Shown one piece after another: positions 8,938 through 20,850 of a stretch of 64,000 nucleotides of DNA; position 1 is the first letter of the stretch, and the number at the start of each line of letters is the position of its first letter. Position numbers and translations under genes: made by a program. This DNA comes from JALORV01 sp963754065 (GTDB lineage: Bacteria; Pseudomonadota; Gammaproteobacteria; Burkholderiales; Burkholderiaceae_F). The notes under the pieces were generated by a model. The model was not told where the DNA came from. It made no database searches and saw nothing but the letters and a program-made list of their open reading frames with translations. Location: positions 186,001 to 250,000 of the forward strand of contig CAVWFH010000034.1 of assembly GCA_963754065.1 (NCBI GenBank), written 5' to 3'.

Positions 8938-9530
8938 CGGGATTCGACTCCCTTCGTTGCGGTGGCCGGCTCGACGATGCCCCGGACCTTTGAGCGGAAC
9001 TTCACCGTCCGCTTGATGTTGTCGTAGTCCATGCCGACCGAGCGTATGTTCGAGCCGCCGCGTTCGATCTCGACCGGAGCATCCGTGGAGAACTGCTCGA
9101 CGTCCGGCAGCGCAACCAGCTTTTCCGTGGTGAGGCGCATCGATGGTTCACCGTCCTTGCCTTCGGCACGAATCACCGTGACATCGCCAGTGAAGATCAC
9201 GCGTGCGCCGCTTTCCTCGACGCGCGCGAGGTTGGCTCGTGCATCGAGCTGTGGCTGGTCCGCGCGCAGGCTGATCATGCGCGGGCGGATCACTTCGACC
9301 CGGTCGTCACTCGGATAATGCGTTACGCGGTCGCCGATCAATTTGTTGGTGGCGCGACCTTGCGCATCGAATTGAGTGAGCGTGGCGCCATCAACCACCA
9401 CATCGGGCCCCTCGCGCGACACCGGGTTCGACAATCCGCCGATGCGGGTCGATTGCGAATACCAGTAGGTCGTCGCGGCAAGCAGCGCGAGCAGCAGCAC
9501 GGCGATGATGGCGGTGATGCGGTCACGCAT
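8934..9530 (-). CDS. lptC: LPS export system protein LptC
   Basis: Bitopic inner-membrane protein that passes LPS from LptBFG to LptA. One N-terminal membrane helix (TAIIAVLLLALLAATTYWY) precedes a periplasmic jellyroll domain. ATG 9530 is preferred over an in-frame GTG at 9542 because a GAGG sequence sits upstream of the ATG and overlaps the GTG. The gene is part of kdsD-kdsC-lptC-lptA-lptB; there is a 129-bp gap after kdsC. Confidence 0.9.
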   Translation of the reverse strand: MRDRITAIIAVLLLALLAATTYWYSQSTRIGGLSNPVSREGPDVVVDGATLTQFDAQGRATNKLIGDRVTHYPSDDRVEVIRPRMISLRADQPQLDARANLARVEESGARVIFTGDVTVIRAEGKDGEPSMRLTTEKLVALPDVEQFSTDAPVEIERGGSNIRSVGMDYDNIKRTVKFRSKVRGIVEPATATKGVESR

Positions 9531-9659
9531 GGCTGCACGCACCTCGCGTACGAAGCGCTTCGCGCCGCACGTGCGCTCGGCGCAGAGAAAAGTGTGCCGA
9601 GGGCTTCGGGCGGCGGGGCGCCCTCGGCAAAAGCAAGGGCGCGAAACCTCGGCGTGGGC

Positions 9660-10175
9660 TCATCCGTGCACCATCGTCGTTGGATCGATTCCCTGTGCCC
9701 GCAGGACGAACTCGGCAAACGCGCGGACGGCGGCGCGGCCGCCGGGTTGCGGCGCGACCCAGTGGGCTACAGCTTTCACTTCATCGCGGGCGTCGTCGAC
9801 GGTTGCCGCGAACCCGGCCTGCAGGAGCACCGGCAGGTCGGGCAGGTCGTCGCCGACAAAGGCCGTCTCGGCTGCGGCGACGTTCGATCCGTCGAGCAGT
9901 TCGCGGAAGCCCGCTGCCTTGTCGCCCCGACCCTGGAGAACGCGGGAGATGCCGAGTTCGCGTGCGCGCTGCGCCACGATCGGCGACGTGCGTGCGGACA
10001 GGATCGCCACGTCGATGCCGTGGCCGAGCAGCATCTTGATGCCGTGGCCGTCGCGCACGTCGAAGACCTTGAGTGCTTCGCCCTGCGGACCGTAGTAGAG
10101 CCGCCCATCGGTCAGCACACCGTCGACGTCGAGCACAACCAGGCGGACCTGTGCCGCGCGCTGCTCGGGCGTCAT
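9660..10175 (-). CDS. kdsC: 3-deoxy-D-manno-octulosonate 8-phosphate phosphatase
   Basis: HAD-family phosphatase (171 residues) that makes Kdo for the LPS inner core. The catalytic motif DVDGVLTDG is near residues 16-24 with both Asp residues, and the GDDLPDLPVL motif for Mg2+ is present. It lacks a cap domain, as in other tetrameric KdsC enzymes. The start overlaps the kdsD stop by one base, so the two Kdo enzymes are coupled. Confidence 0.95.
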   Translation of the reverse strand: MTPEQRAAQVRLVVLDVDGVLTDGRLYYGPQGEALKVFDVRDGHGIKMLLGHGIDVAILSARTSPIVAQRARELGISRVLQGRGDKAAGFRELLDGSNVAAAETAFVGDDLPDLPVLLQAGFAATVDDARDEVKAVAHWVAPQPGGRAAVRAFAEFVLRAQGIDPTTMVHG

Positions 10176-11170
10176 CAGATCACCTTCGCGTTCATCAGGT
10201 CGAGATTGTTGAGCGCCCCGACGAGTTCTCCGTCGCCGCTGACGACGAGCAACTGGTTCTTGCGGGTCCGATCCATCAGCTGTGCCGCTTCGGCGGCGAG
10301 TGCGTCGGGTCCGATGGTCAGGGGTGTCCGCGTCATCACGTCAGCCACTGCAAGTGCGCGCACATCGCCAACGCGCTCGAGCAGTCGCCGCAGATCGCCG
10401 TCGGTGAAGATGCCGACCAGTGCGCCGCGCTCGTCCAGCACTGCGGTCATGCCCAGCTGCTTGCGCGTGATCTCGTGCAGTGCGTCCATCACGCTGGCGG
10501 TGCTCGCCACGCTTGGAATGGCGTCGCCATTGCGCATGACGTCGCGCACATGGGTGAGCAGTCTGCGCCCGAGCGCGCCGGCCGGATGCGAGCGCGCGAA
10601 GTCCTCGCGCCCGAACCCGCGCGCGTCGAGGCAGGCAATCGCCAGTGCATCTCCCAGCGCAAGCATCGCCGTGGTGGAGGAGGTGGGCGCGAGATTGAGC
10701 GGACAGGCTTCCTTGTCGACATGCACGTCGAGGTGGACGTCAGCGAGCCTCGCCAGCGACGACTCGGGGTGCCCGGTCATCGCGATCAGCGGGGTGCCCT
10801 CCCGCTTTGCCACCGGCACGATGGTCAGCAGTTCGTCGCCTTCGCCCGAGTACGACATTGCCAGCAGCACGTCGTCCTGCGTGATCATCCCGAGATCGCC
10901 GTGAGCCGCCTCGGCAGCGTGGACGAACATCGACGGCGTCCCGGTGGAAGCCAGGGTTGACGCGAGCTTGCGACCGATGTGGCCGCTTTTGCCGACCCCG
11001 GTCACCACGGTTCGTCCGCGACAGTCCAGCAGCAGCCCGACAGCCCGGGCAAAGGCCCCATCAATGCGGTCGGCGAGAGCGGCGACGGCCTGGGCCTCGA
11101 TCTCGATCACTTCACGCGCCAACGCGAGCGCGCTGGCGCTCGGTTCGGTAGGCAGAGGTGACACTGGCAT
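10175..11170 (-). CDS. kdsD: D-arabinose 5-phosphate isomerase
   Basis: Converts ribulose 5-phosphate to arabinose 5-phosphate, the first committed precursor of Kdo. A SIS sugar-isomerase domain (about 40-185; VVTGVGKSGHIGRKLA) is followed by two CBS domains (about 215-330). Length 331 matches E. coli KdsD. It is the first gene of the minus-strand LPS run and is divergent from the antiporter gene, with 145 bp between the two starts. Confidence 0.95.
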   Translation of the reverse strand: MPVSPLPTEPSASALALAREVIEIEAQAVAALADRIDGAFARAVGLLLDCRGRTVVTGVGKSGHIGRKLASTLASTGTPSMFVHAAEAAHGDLGMITQDDVLLAMSYSGEGDELLTIVPVAKREGTPLIAMTGHPESSLARLADVHLDVHVDKEACPLNLAPTSSTTAMLALGDALAIACLDARGFGREDFARSHPAGALGRRLLTHVRDVMRNGDAIPSVASTASVMDALHEITRKQLGMTAVLDERGALVGIFTDGDLRRLLERVGDVRALAVADVMTRTPLTIGPDALAAEAAQLMDRTRKNQLLVVSGDGELVGALNNLDLMNAKVI

Positions 11171-11315
11171 GGATTGCGGCAGCTGATTCGGGGTACGAGG
11201 CGGCCGCTAAGGCCACGTGGGGAGGCTGCGGCGATAATACACGCGCGATGTGTGCTGGCATGGGCTTTGCTTGCGCCGCGCGACCGATCCATTTCTCTGC
11301 ACCGTTGCTCACTCG

Positions 11316-13298
11316 ATGACGTCCGGCTTGGAAGTAACCCTGGTTCTGCTGGCCTCCGTGGTGCTGGGGGTGGTCGTCTTCCGGCTGCTTTCGTTGCCGC
11401 CGTTGCTGGCCTATCTCGCGGTAGGGATACTCATTGGTCCGCATGCGCTGGGCCTCGTCCCCGACAGCAAGCAGACGCGCTATCTGGCGGAGTTCGGCGT
11501 CGTGTTCCTGATGTTCTCGATCGGGCTCGAGTTCTCGCTGCCTCGCCTGAAGTCGATGCGGCGGATCGTGTTCGGGCTCGGCGGTGCGCAGGTCACGCTG
11601 ACCATTCTCTTCACGATGGTCGGCGGACTCCTCCTGGGCAGTACGTTCGGCGTCGGCTTCGCCGGCGTGTTCGCTTTGGGTGCAGCGCTGGCGATGTCAT
11701 CCACCGCAATCGTCATGAAGCTCATTTCCGAGCGACTCCAGCTCGACACCGAACATGGCAAGCGCATCGTCGGCGTGCTGCTGTTCCAGGATCTGGCGGT
11801 GGTCCCTCTGCTGGTCCTGATTCCGGCGCTATCGGCCGACCCGGGCGAGCTGGGCCGGACCCTGGGACTCGCGGTACTTAAGGCCACCGCGCTGTTGGCG
11901 GTACTGCTGGCGGGCGGACAACGCGTGCTGCGCTGGTGGTTGCACCTGGTGGCGAAGCGCAAGTCGCATGAGTTGTTCACACTCAACGTGTTGCTGATCA
12001 CGCTGGGCCTGGCCTGGATGACCGAAATTGCCGGCCTGTCGCTCGCCCTCGGAGCCTTCGTCGCGGGCATGTTGATCGCCGAGACCGAATTTCGCCACCA
12101 GGTCGACGAGGACATCAAGCCGTTCCGGGACGTGTTGCTCGGATTGTTCTTCGTGACCATCGGGATGCTGTTGAGCCCGCGTGTCGTGGTCGAACACTTC
12201 GGCTGGGTCATGCTCGCTTTCGTCGTGCCCGTTGCCTTCAAATTCGGCCTGATCTTCCTTCTTGCCCGGCTGTTCAAGGCCGGCGCGGGAACCTCTATCC
12301 GGGCCGCGCTGGCACTGTGCACGGCGGGCGAGTTCGGGTTCGTGCTGCTCGGTCTGGCGGGCCAGTTCGACCTGATCGATGATCTGATCCTGCAGGTCGT
12401 GCTCGCGGCCATGCTGCTGTCGATGCTCGCTGCACCCCTGCTGGTGCAGCATGCGGATCGCATCGCGATGCGACTGGCGTCCAGCGAGTGGCTGCAGAAG
12501 TCGCTTGAAATCGCGCAGATCGCGCAGAAGGCGATCGTCAGCGACCGTCATGTGGTCATCTGCGGCTTCGGTCGCAGCGGGCAGCATCTGGCCAAGATGC
12601 TGGAGCAGGAAAACATCGGCTACGTCGCGCTCGACCTCGATCCGGACCTGGTGCGGGAAGCGGCGGCGGCCGGCGAGTCGGTCGTTTTTGGCGACGCGGC
12701 ACGGCGCGAGACCCTGGTAGCGGCCGGTATACGGCGCGCGGCGGCGCTCGTGATCACCTACGCCGATGCGACCTCGGCCCTGAAGGTGCTGCGTCACGCG
12801 CACGAGCTCAAGCCGAATCTGTCCGTCGTCGTGCGTACGCAGGACGACCATGACCTCGACAAGCTGATGAAGGCGGGCGCGACAGAGGTGGTCCCGGAAG
12901 TCTTCGAAGGCAGCCTGATGCTGGGCTCCCATGCGCTGGTTCTGCTCGGCGTGCCGGTCGCGCGTGTAGTCCGGCGCGTGCGCGAGGCACGGAACCAGCG
13001 CTACCGGCTGCTGCGGGGCTACTTTCACGGAATCGGCGACGACGATGGTTCGCCCGAAGACGAGTCGCATGAGCGGCTGCATTCGGTGCCGATCGATGCC
13101 GGTGCCGCGGCGGTCGGAAAACGGCTCGCTGATCTGGAACTGGCCATGATCGGAGCGGACGTGACCGCGGTCCGCCGGCGCGGTATCCGTGGGGCTGATC
13201 CGAGTCCGGAAATGAGGCTGCAGGTCGGCGATGTCGTTGTTCTGCGCGGCGTGCCGGAGTCCATAGAGCTGGCCGAGGAAAGGCTGCTACAGGGATGA
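11316..13298 (+). CDS. CPA2 monovalent cation:proton antiporter with RCK domain (KefB/KefC/YbaL type)
   Basis: Inner-membrane K+ or Na+/H+ antiporter, 660 residues. About twelve membrane helices (10-385), then a TrkA-N nucleotide-binding domain with VVICGFGRSGQHLA, then a TrkA-C domain (about 570-655). ATG 11316 starts MTSGLEVTL, immediately before the first helix; an in-frame start at 11250 adds 22 non-hydrophobic residues and was rejected. The stop overlaps the next gene by 4 bp. Whether it is glutathione-gated like KefC cannot be told from the sequence. Confidence 0.9.
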   Translation: MTSGLEVTLVLLASVVLGVVVFRLLSLPPLLAYLAVGILIGPHALGLVPDSKQTRYLAEFGVVFLMFSIGLEFSLPRLKSMRRIVFGLGGAQVTLTILFTMVGGLLLGSTFGVGFAGVFALGAALAMSSTAIVMKLISERLQLDTEHGKRIVGVLLFQDLAVVPLLVLIPALSADPGELGRTLGLAVLKATALLAVLLAGGQRVLRWWLHLVAKRKSHELFTLNVLLITLGLAWMTEIAGLSLALGAFVAGMLIAETEFRHQVDEDIKPFRDVLLGLFFVTIGMLLSPRVVVEHFGWVMLAFVVPVAFKFGLIFLLARLFKAGAGTSIRAALALCTAGEFGFVLLGLAGQFDLIDDLILQVVLAAMLLSMLAAPLLVQHADRIAMRLASSEWLQKSLEIAQIAQKAIVSDRHVVICGFGRSGQHLAKMLEQENIGYVALDLDPDLVREAAAAGESVVFGDAARRETLVAAGIRRAAALVITYADATSALKVLRHAHELKPNLSVVVRTQDDHDLDKLMKAGATEVVPEVFEGSLMLGSHALVLLGVPVARVVRRVREARNQRYRLLRGYFHGIGDDDGSPEDESHERLHSVPIDAGAAAVGKRLADLELAMIGADVTAVRRRGIRGADPSPEMRLQVGDVVVLRGVPESIELAEERLLQG

Positions 13299-13858
13299 CG
13301 ACGTTTCGTGGCCTGCTGCTGCTGGTCGCACTCCTGCTAGGCGGCGTGCGCGCGGCCGGCGCCGACGAGGCGGCATGGAGCGCGCTGCGCGACGGCGGAG
13401 TGCTCGTTCTGCGTCATGCGGCGACCGAACCCGGCATCGGCGACCCGCCGGGCTTCCGACTCGACGATTGCGCGACCCAGCGCAACCTTTCGCCGGCGGG
13501 CCGGGAGCAGGCCGTGGCCATCGGTCGCGTGCTGGCCGAGCGACGTGTTCCGGTCGCGCGCGTCGAGTCGAGCCTGTGGTGCCGCTGCCTCGATACCGCA
13601 CGCCTCGCATTCGCCGCGCTTGAGGTGCTGCCGACGCCGTCGCTCAATTCCTTCTTCGAAAATCGCTCAACCGAACCCGAGCAGACGCGCGCCCTGCGTG
13701 CACGCATCGCAGCGTGGCGTGGCCCGGGCGCGCTCGTGCTGGTGACACACCAGGTCAACATCAGCGCACTGACTGGACGCGTGGCCGCGCTTGGAGAGGG
13801 AGTCGTGCTCCAGCGCAATGGGGCGGACCTGCGTGTGGTCGGCTCGGTTCGCTTCTGA
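13295..13858 (+). CDS. Periplasmic histidine phosphatase family protein
   Basis: A 187-residue member of the phosphoglycerate-mutase-like superfamily. A signal peptide (residues 1-23, leucine-rich, ending AAGA) places it outside the cytoplasm. The catalytic motif is LRHAATEPG, with Ala in place of the usual Gly of RHG; the second catalytic His is in LVTHQVNIS. The substrate is unknown. It overlaps the antiporter gene by 4 bp and is probably co-transcribed with it. Confidence 0.82.
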   Translation: MTTFRGLLLLVALLLGGVRAAGADEAAWSALRDGGVLVLRHAATEPGIGDPPGFRLDDCATQRNLSPAGREQAVAIGRVLAERRVPVARVESSLWCRCLDTARLAFAALEVLPTPSLNSFFENRSTEPEQTRALRARIAAWRGPGALVLVTHQVNISALTGRVAALGEGVVLQRNGADLRVVGSVRF

Positions 13859-13868
13859 TTCGACGGCA

Positions 13869-13886
13869 GGAGGCGGCAGCGCCTCC
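13869..13886. terminator. Hairpin between convergent phosphatase and uvrA genes
   Basis: GGAGGCG and CGCCTCC flank a four-base loop (GCAG) between two converging genes. There is no clear T tract on either side, so it is only a probable bidirectional terminator. Confidence 0.4.
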
Positions 13887-13890
13887 GCCC

Positions 13891-16740
<2,850 letters not shown>

Positions 16741-16900
16741 CGGTCAGAGTGAGCTGCGAGAAATCAACTTGTTACTATAGCGACAAACGTCGTCGCGCTC
16801 TGCTCCACGGGTAGTGGTCGCGGCGTGACAGTGCGCTGCGGCTGCGGTTCGGGCCGCCAGGCCGCACAGAATGCATCGCTCGTCCTCGTAGGAGAACTTC

Positions 16901-17383
16901 ATGGCATCGGTGAACAAGGTGATACTGATCGGCAACCTCGGGCGCGATCCCGAGACGCGCTACACCGCCGATGGCGCAGCGATCACGAACGTGTCGATCG
17001 CAACCACGCGCCGCTACAAGGATTCCTCGGGTCAGCAGCAGGAAGAGACGGAGTGGCACCGGGTTGCCTTCTTCGGGCGTCTTGCCGAGATCGCCGGCGA
17101 ATACCTGCGCAAGGGCCGTCCGGTCTACGTCGAGGGCCGTCTGCGCACGCGCAAGTGGCAGGACAAGGACGGCCATGACAAGTACACGACCGAGGTCGTT
17201 GCGGAGAACATGCAGTTGCTGGGTTCGCGCGAAGGCATGGGCGGCGGCGGGGCCGAGTTCGAGGGCAGTGCTGAGGAATCCCGCGCCCCCGCGCCGGCTG
17301 CCGCACGCGCGGGCGGCAGCCGCCCGCCAGCCGCGAAGCCGGCGACCAATATCGCCGACATGGATGACGATATTCCGTTCTAG
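16901..17383 (+). CDS. ssb: Single-stranded DNA-binding protein
   Basis: OB-fold protein (about residues 1-110) that coats single-stranded DNA during replication and repair. The N-terminus MASVNKVILIGNLGRDPETR and WHRVAFFGRLAEI are diagnostic. A Gly/Ala/Pro-rich linker leads to the acidic tip DMDDDIPF used to recruit partner proteins. Length is 160. A GGAG ribosome-binding site precedes ATG 16901. Confidence 0.97.
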   Translation: MASVNKVILIGNLGRDPETRYTADGAAITNVSIATTRRYKDSSGQQQEETEWHRVAFFGRLAEIAGEYLRKGRPVYVEGRLRTRKWQDKDGHDKYTTEVVAENMQLLGSREGMGGGGAEFEGSAEESRAPAPAAARAGGSRPPAAKPATNIADMDDDIPF

Positions 17384-17638
17384 GCGGAATTCGACCAGGG
17401 GCTCGGGCCGTCGTACGCGACCCATGCGCGTGCAACCAATCCGTAGTTCCACCTACGCGATTACCGGTATTTCTGGCGACAAGATGCCTCGTTAAGTTCG
17501 GGTGACGCGCCGGTACGAGCCGGCGTCGTTCGCCCTTTCCGTCGTCAGCGGTCGCATGCCATGCGCCGGTGGCGGGTCCGCTTCCACGGTTCCGGCAGTT
17601 CAGAGCTGGGACACTCCGATTCAATTCGATTCAATCCA

Positions 17639-18853
17639 ATGGATCTCAGCTTCCTGCCCGATTGGCCTCCTGCCTTCCCTGCCGCGGTTGCCGTCGCTGC
17701 GCTGGCCTTGGTGGCGGCCGCCTTCGGCGAGATTGCGGCGCGCTGGCTGCGCGCGCCGCGCTTGCTCGGTTACCTCACGGCCGGAGCTTTGTTCGGTGCG
17801 GGTGGCTACGCGCTGCGGGCGCTCAACATGGAGCAACTGCCGACCAGCACGCTCCAGTTTTCGCTGGAGTTCGCCGCCGCGATCATCCTGTTCGACCTCG
17901 GGCAACGTGTTTCCTTCGGCTGGATCCGTCGCAATCCCGCTCTGCTTGCGGCCAGTGCCGTCGAAAGTGGGCTCACCTACTTTGTCGTTTTCGCGGTGAT
18001 GCGCTGGCTGGACGTGGCGCCGCTGCCAGCCGCGCTGATTGCCACGATCAGCATGTCGACTTCACCAGCCGTCGTCCTGGCTATCACGCGCGAAGTGCGC
18101 GCGCAGGGTCAGGTGACGGAACGCGTGCTGCTGTTGACGGCACTGAACTCGATCTACGCCGTGGTGCTGTCGACCCTGCTGCTGGCCTGGGCGCGGCTCG
18201 ACACCCGCGGCCTGGTCGACGACTTCCTGCTGCATCCGGCGTACCTGATCGTCGGCTCGCTCGCAATCGCATCGGTGGGAGCGCGTCTGTTCCATCTGGT
18301 GGCGGCGTTCGTCGTGCGGGACCGGGCTGCCCAGCTCATCCTGATGCTCGCCGTGGTGTCCATCGTCTTCGCCACTTCGGTTGCGCTGAAGCTGTCGCCG
18401 CTGCTCGCTCTGCTGGCCTGTGGTGCCTTCGTCCGCACCTTCGATCGAGGCCGCCGGCTAGCCAGCAGTGATTTCGGCCTGGTCTCGGCGCTGGCGTTGA
18501 TGCTGTTCTTTGCGCTGTCGGCCGCGACGGTCGACCTCGGCATTCTCGTGAGCGCGGGCGTGCCGGCGCTCGCGCTGGTGCTGGTGCGGACGGCCTGCAA
18601 GGTGGCGGCGGTCGGCCTGCTCGCACCCTTTACGGGAATTGGCTGGCGCAAGGGCGTGTACGCCGGGTTGGGCCTGTTGCCGATGTCGGCGATCGCGCTG
18701 ATGCTGACGCAGCAGGTCTCGCAGCTGCATCCGCAACTGGGGGCGGAGGCCGGTGCGGTGTTGCTGGCGAGCGTGATCGTGTTTCAGGTGGTCGGAGCAT
18801 TGACGCTGCTGTTCGCACTGAAGTCGAGCGGGGAGGCGAAGGAGGAGCGATGA
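17639..18853 (+). CDS. CPA2-type cation:proton antiporter, membrane domain only
   Basis: Inner-membrane protein of 404 residues with about eleven to twelve helices covering almost the whole length and no TrkA domains, unlike the antiporter at 11.3 kb. RLLGYLTAGALFGAGGYAL resembles the first conserved segment of the CPA2 superfamily. ATG 17639 (MDLSFLPDW) starts just before the first helix; the longer frame from 17561 adds polar residues and was rejected. It overlaps the YbdK-like ligase by 4 bp, suggesting a functional link with thiol or amino-acid adduct chemistry (inference). A 255-bp gap to ssb holds no clear signal. Confidence 0.82.
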   Translation: MDLSFLPDWPPAFPAAVAVAALALVAAAFGEIAARWLRAPRLLGYLTAGALFGAGGYALRALNMEQLPTSTLQFSLEFAAAIILFDLGQRVSFGWIRRNPALLAASAVESGLTYFVVFAVMRWLDVAPLPAALIATISMSTSPAVVLAITREVRAQGQVTERVLLLTALNSIYAVVLSTLLLAWARLDTRGLVDDFLLHPAYLIVGSLAIASVGARLFHLVAAFVVRDRAAQLILMLAVVSIVFATSVALKLSPLLALLACGAFVRTFDRGRRLASSDFGLVSALALMLFFALSAATVDLGILVSAGVPALALVLVRTACKVAAVGLLAPFTGIGWRKGVYAGLGLLPMSAIALMLTQQVSQLHPQLGAEAGAVLLASVIVFQVVGALTLLFALKSSGEAKEER

Positions 18854-20010
18854 GCGAGGACCTGCTCGACTTCAGGAAATCTCAGTCGCTGACGATGGGT
18901 GTGGAGCTCGAGCTCCAGCTGATCGACCGGCGCACCGGCGACCTGACGCGTGCGGCGTCGGATCTGATCGCGCTCGTGACGCGCAAGCCGTTTCCCGGCG
19001 ACATCAAGCCCGAGATCACCGAAAGCATGCTCGAGGTCAGCACGGCAGTGCACGCGTCGTATGCCCCGCTGCGCGCTGAACTGCTGGCGATGCGCGATGC
19101 GCTGGTGGTCGGAGCCGACCTGCTCGACATCGAGGTCGCGGGCGGCGGTGCGCATCCGTTCCAGCGCTGGTACGACCGCCAGATCTACGACCGGCCGCGG
19201 TTCAAGCATGTTGCCGGCCTGTACGGCTACCTGGCCAAGCAGTTCACGGTGTTCGGACAGCATGTGCACATCGGCTGCGACGATGGCACGCAGGCGATGC
19301 GGCTGCTGCATCGCCTTTCCATCTATATCCCGCAGTTCATCGCGCTGGCGGCCAGCAGCCCGTATTTCCAGGGCGTCGACACGTCGTTCGACTGCTCGCG
19401 TCTGAACAGCATCTATGCGTTTCCGCTCTCGGGACGGGCGCCGTTCCTGACCGACTGGCCGGCGTTCGAAGCGTACTTCGCCAAGCTGCGCCGGCTGGGC
19501 GTCGTCGAGAGCATGAAGGATTTCTACTGGGATATCCGGCCGAAGCCCGAGTACGGCACGATCGAGGTCCGGGTCTTCGATACGCCGCTGACCGTCGAGC
19601 GCGCGGCGGCGCTCGCCGCCTACCTGCAGTCGATCTGCCGGATGCTGCTCGATCGCGAAGAAACGGTCACCGAGGAAATCTACCTCGCCTACAACTACAA
19701 CCGGTTCCAGGCGTGCCGTTTCGGGCTCGAAGGGCAGGTACTGGACAGCCTGACCGGTGAGTCGACGCCGCTGCACATCGCGGTGCTTCGCAGCCTAGAG
19801 GCTTGCCGTCCATACGCGCGCGAACTCGATTCGATCGACGCCCTCGACGAGATCGAACGCTGGGTTCGCGCCGACGGCAACGATGCGCGGTGGCAGCGCG
19901 AAACGATGCAGCAGCGGCATTCGCTCGCCGAGCTCGTGCTCGAGTCGGCGGACCGATGGCGAGGGCGGGCGCCGGTTGAGCCGTCGGGACACCTGACGCC
20001 AGAGAGCTAG
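18850..20010 (+). CDS. Carboxylate-amine ligase, YbdK / glutamate-cysteine ligase 2 family
   Basis: GCS2-family ATP-dependent ligase of 386 residues. The N-terminal metal and nucleotide motif MGVELELQLID, the segment GQHVHIGCDDGTQAMRLL and the glutamate-site YGTIEVRVFDTPLT are all present. Family members join glutamate to an amine such as cysteine, though E. coli YbdK is only weakly active; the physiological substrate here is unknown. Its start overlaps the antiporter stop; its own end overlaps the convergent hisN by 4 bp. Confidence 0.87.
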   Translation: MSEDLLDFRKSQSLTMGVELELQLIDRRTGDLTRAASDLIALVTRKPFPGDIKPEITESMLEVSTAVHASYAPLRAELLAMRDALVVGADLLDIEVAGGGAHPFQRWYDRQIYDRPRFKHVAGLYGYLAKQFTVFGQHVHIGCDDGTQAMRLLHRLSIYIPQFIALAASSPYFQGVDTSFDCSRLNSIYAFPLSGRAPFLTDWPAFEAYFAKLRRLGVVESMKDFYWDIRPKPEYGTIEVRVFDTPLTVERAAALAAYLQSICRMLLDREETVTEEIYLAYNYNRFQACRFGLEGQVLDSLTGESTPLHIAVLRSLEACRPYARELDSIDALDEIERWVRADGNDARWQRETMQQRHSLAELVLESADRWRGRAPVEPSGHLTPES

Positions 20011-20843
20011 TTTCCTCCGTGCAGGAGGCGCAGCACTTCGTCGTGCAGCCCGCCGGCGCTGGCGATCACTGACCGTTCTGCGAGCGGATCGCCACCGGTC
20101 CAGCCGCTGACAACGCCGCCCGCGGCCTCGACGACAGGCACGATGGCGGCGACATCCCAGTGCGCGAGCGTCGGATCGAGCATCAGGTCCGCACCGCCTG
20201 TGGCCAGCGCGAAGTAGCCGAAACAGTCGCCCCAGGTCCGGTAGAGCCGTGCGCGCTGGATCAGGCCTTCAATGCGATCGGTATTCGGCGCGCCGCGCTG
20301 TTCGCCGGTGGTCCAGTGCGTGGTGGCAAGCACCGTCGCGTCGGCAAGGAGGTTGCAGGGGCGCACGTGCACCGGTCGTGCCGAACCGTCGGTCGCATAC
20401 AAGGTGCAGCGATCGCGCAGGCCAATCAGCGCCAGCCCGGGCGACGAATGCGCGATCACGCCCAGTACCGGGCGATAGCCGGCACCGTCGTCGCGCTCCA
20501 GTGCGATCAGCGTGCCGAACAGGAAGCAGTGAGTGATGAACGCGCGGGTGCCGTCGACCGGATCGAGCACCCAGCGGTAGCGGTGGCCCGGCTTGGTGCC
20601 GTGCTCTTCGCCGACGATGCCGTGATCCGGGTAACGGCGCTCGATCAGCTCGCGCATGGCCGCCTCGGCCTGGCGGTCCGCCAGCGTGACGGGCGAGGCG
20701 TCTGCCTTGGTGACGACCTCGGTGCCGGAAAGGAAGTAGCGACGGATGGTGGCGAAGGCGATGCCAATCAGCTCATGCGCAAACGGGACGAACTCGCGCT
20801 CTTCGACGCGCGTCAGCGTCGCGCTGTAGCGGGGGCGAGACAC
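20007..20843 (-). CDS. hisN: Inositol-monophosphatase family protein, probable histidinol-phosphatase HisN
   Basis: Mg2+-dependent phosphatase of about 278 residues. Metal-binding motifs are GEEHG, LDPVDGTRAF and the C-terminal HWDVAAIVPVVEAAGG. The FITHCFLFGTLIAL stretch after DGTR resembles the HisN branch more than SuhB or CysQ; activity on histidinol phosphate is therefore probable but not certain. The reading frame extends up to 20957 inside the preceding gene. No ATG lies before the conserved part, so GTG 20843, 7 bp after the preceding stop, is proposed. It is not next to other his genes. Confidence 0.75.
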   Translation of the reverse strand: MSRPRYSATLTRVEEREFVPFAHELIGIAFATIRRYFLSGTEVVTKADASPVTLADRQAEAAMRELIERRYPDHGIVGEEHGTKPGHRYRWVLDPVDGTRAFITHCFLFGTLIALERDDGAGYRPVLGVIAHSSPGLALIGLRDRCTLYATDGSARPVHVRPCNLLADATVLATTHWTTGEQRGAPNTDRIEGLIQRARLYRTWGDCFGYFALATGGADLMLDPTLAHWDVAAIVPVVEAAGGVVSGWTGGDPLAERSVIASAGGLHDEVLRLLHGGN

Positions 20844-20850
20844 CGGCCGC

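Noticed and set aside
16741..16900. LexA (SOS) box between uvrA and ssb
   Set aside because: Looked for CTGT-N8-ACAG and close variants in the shared promoter region and found none.
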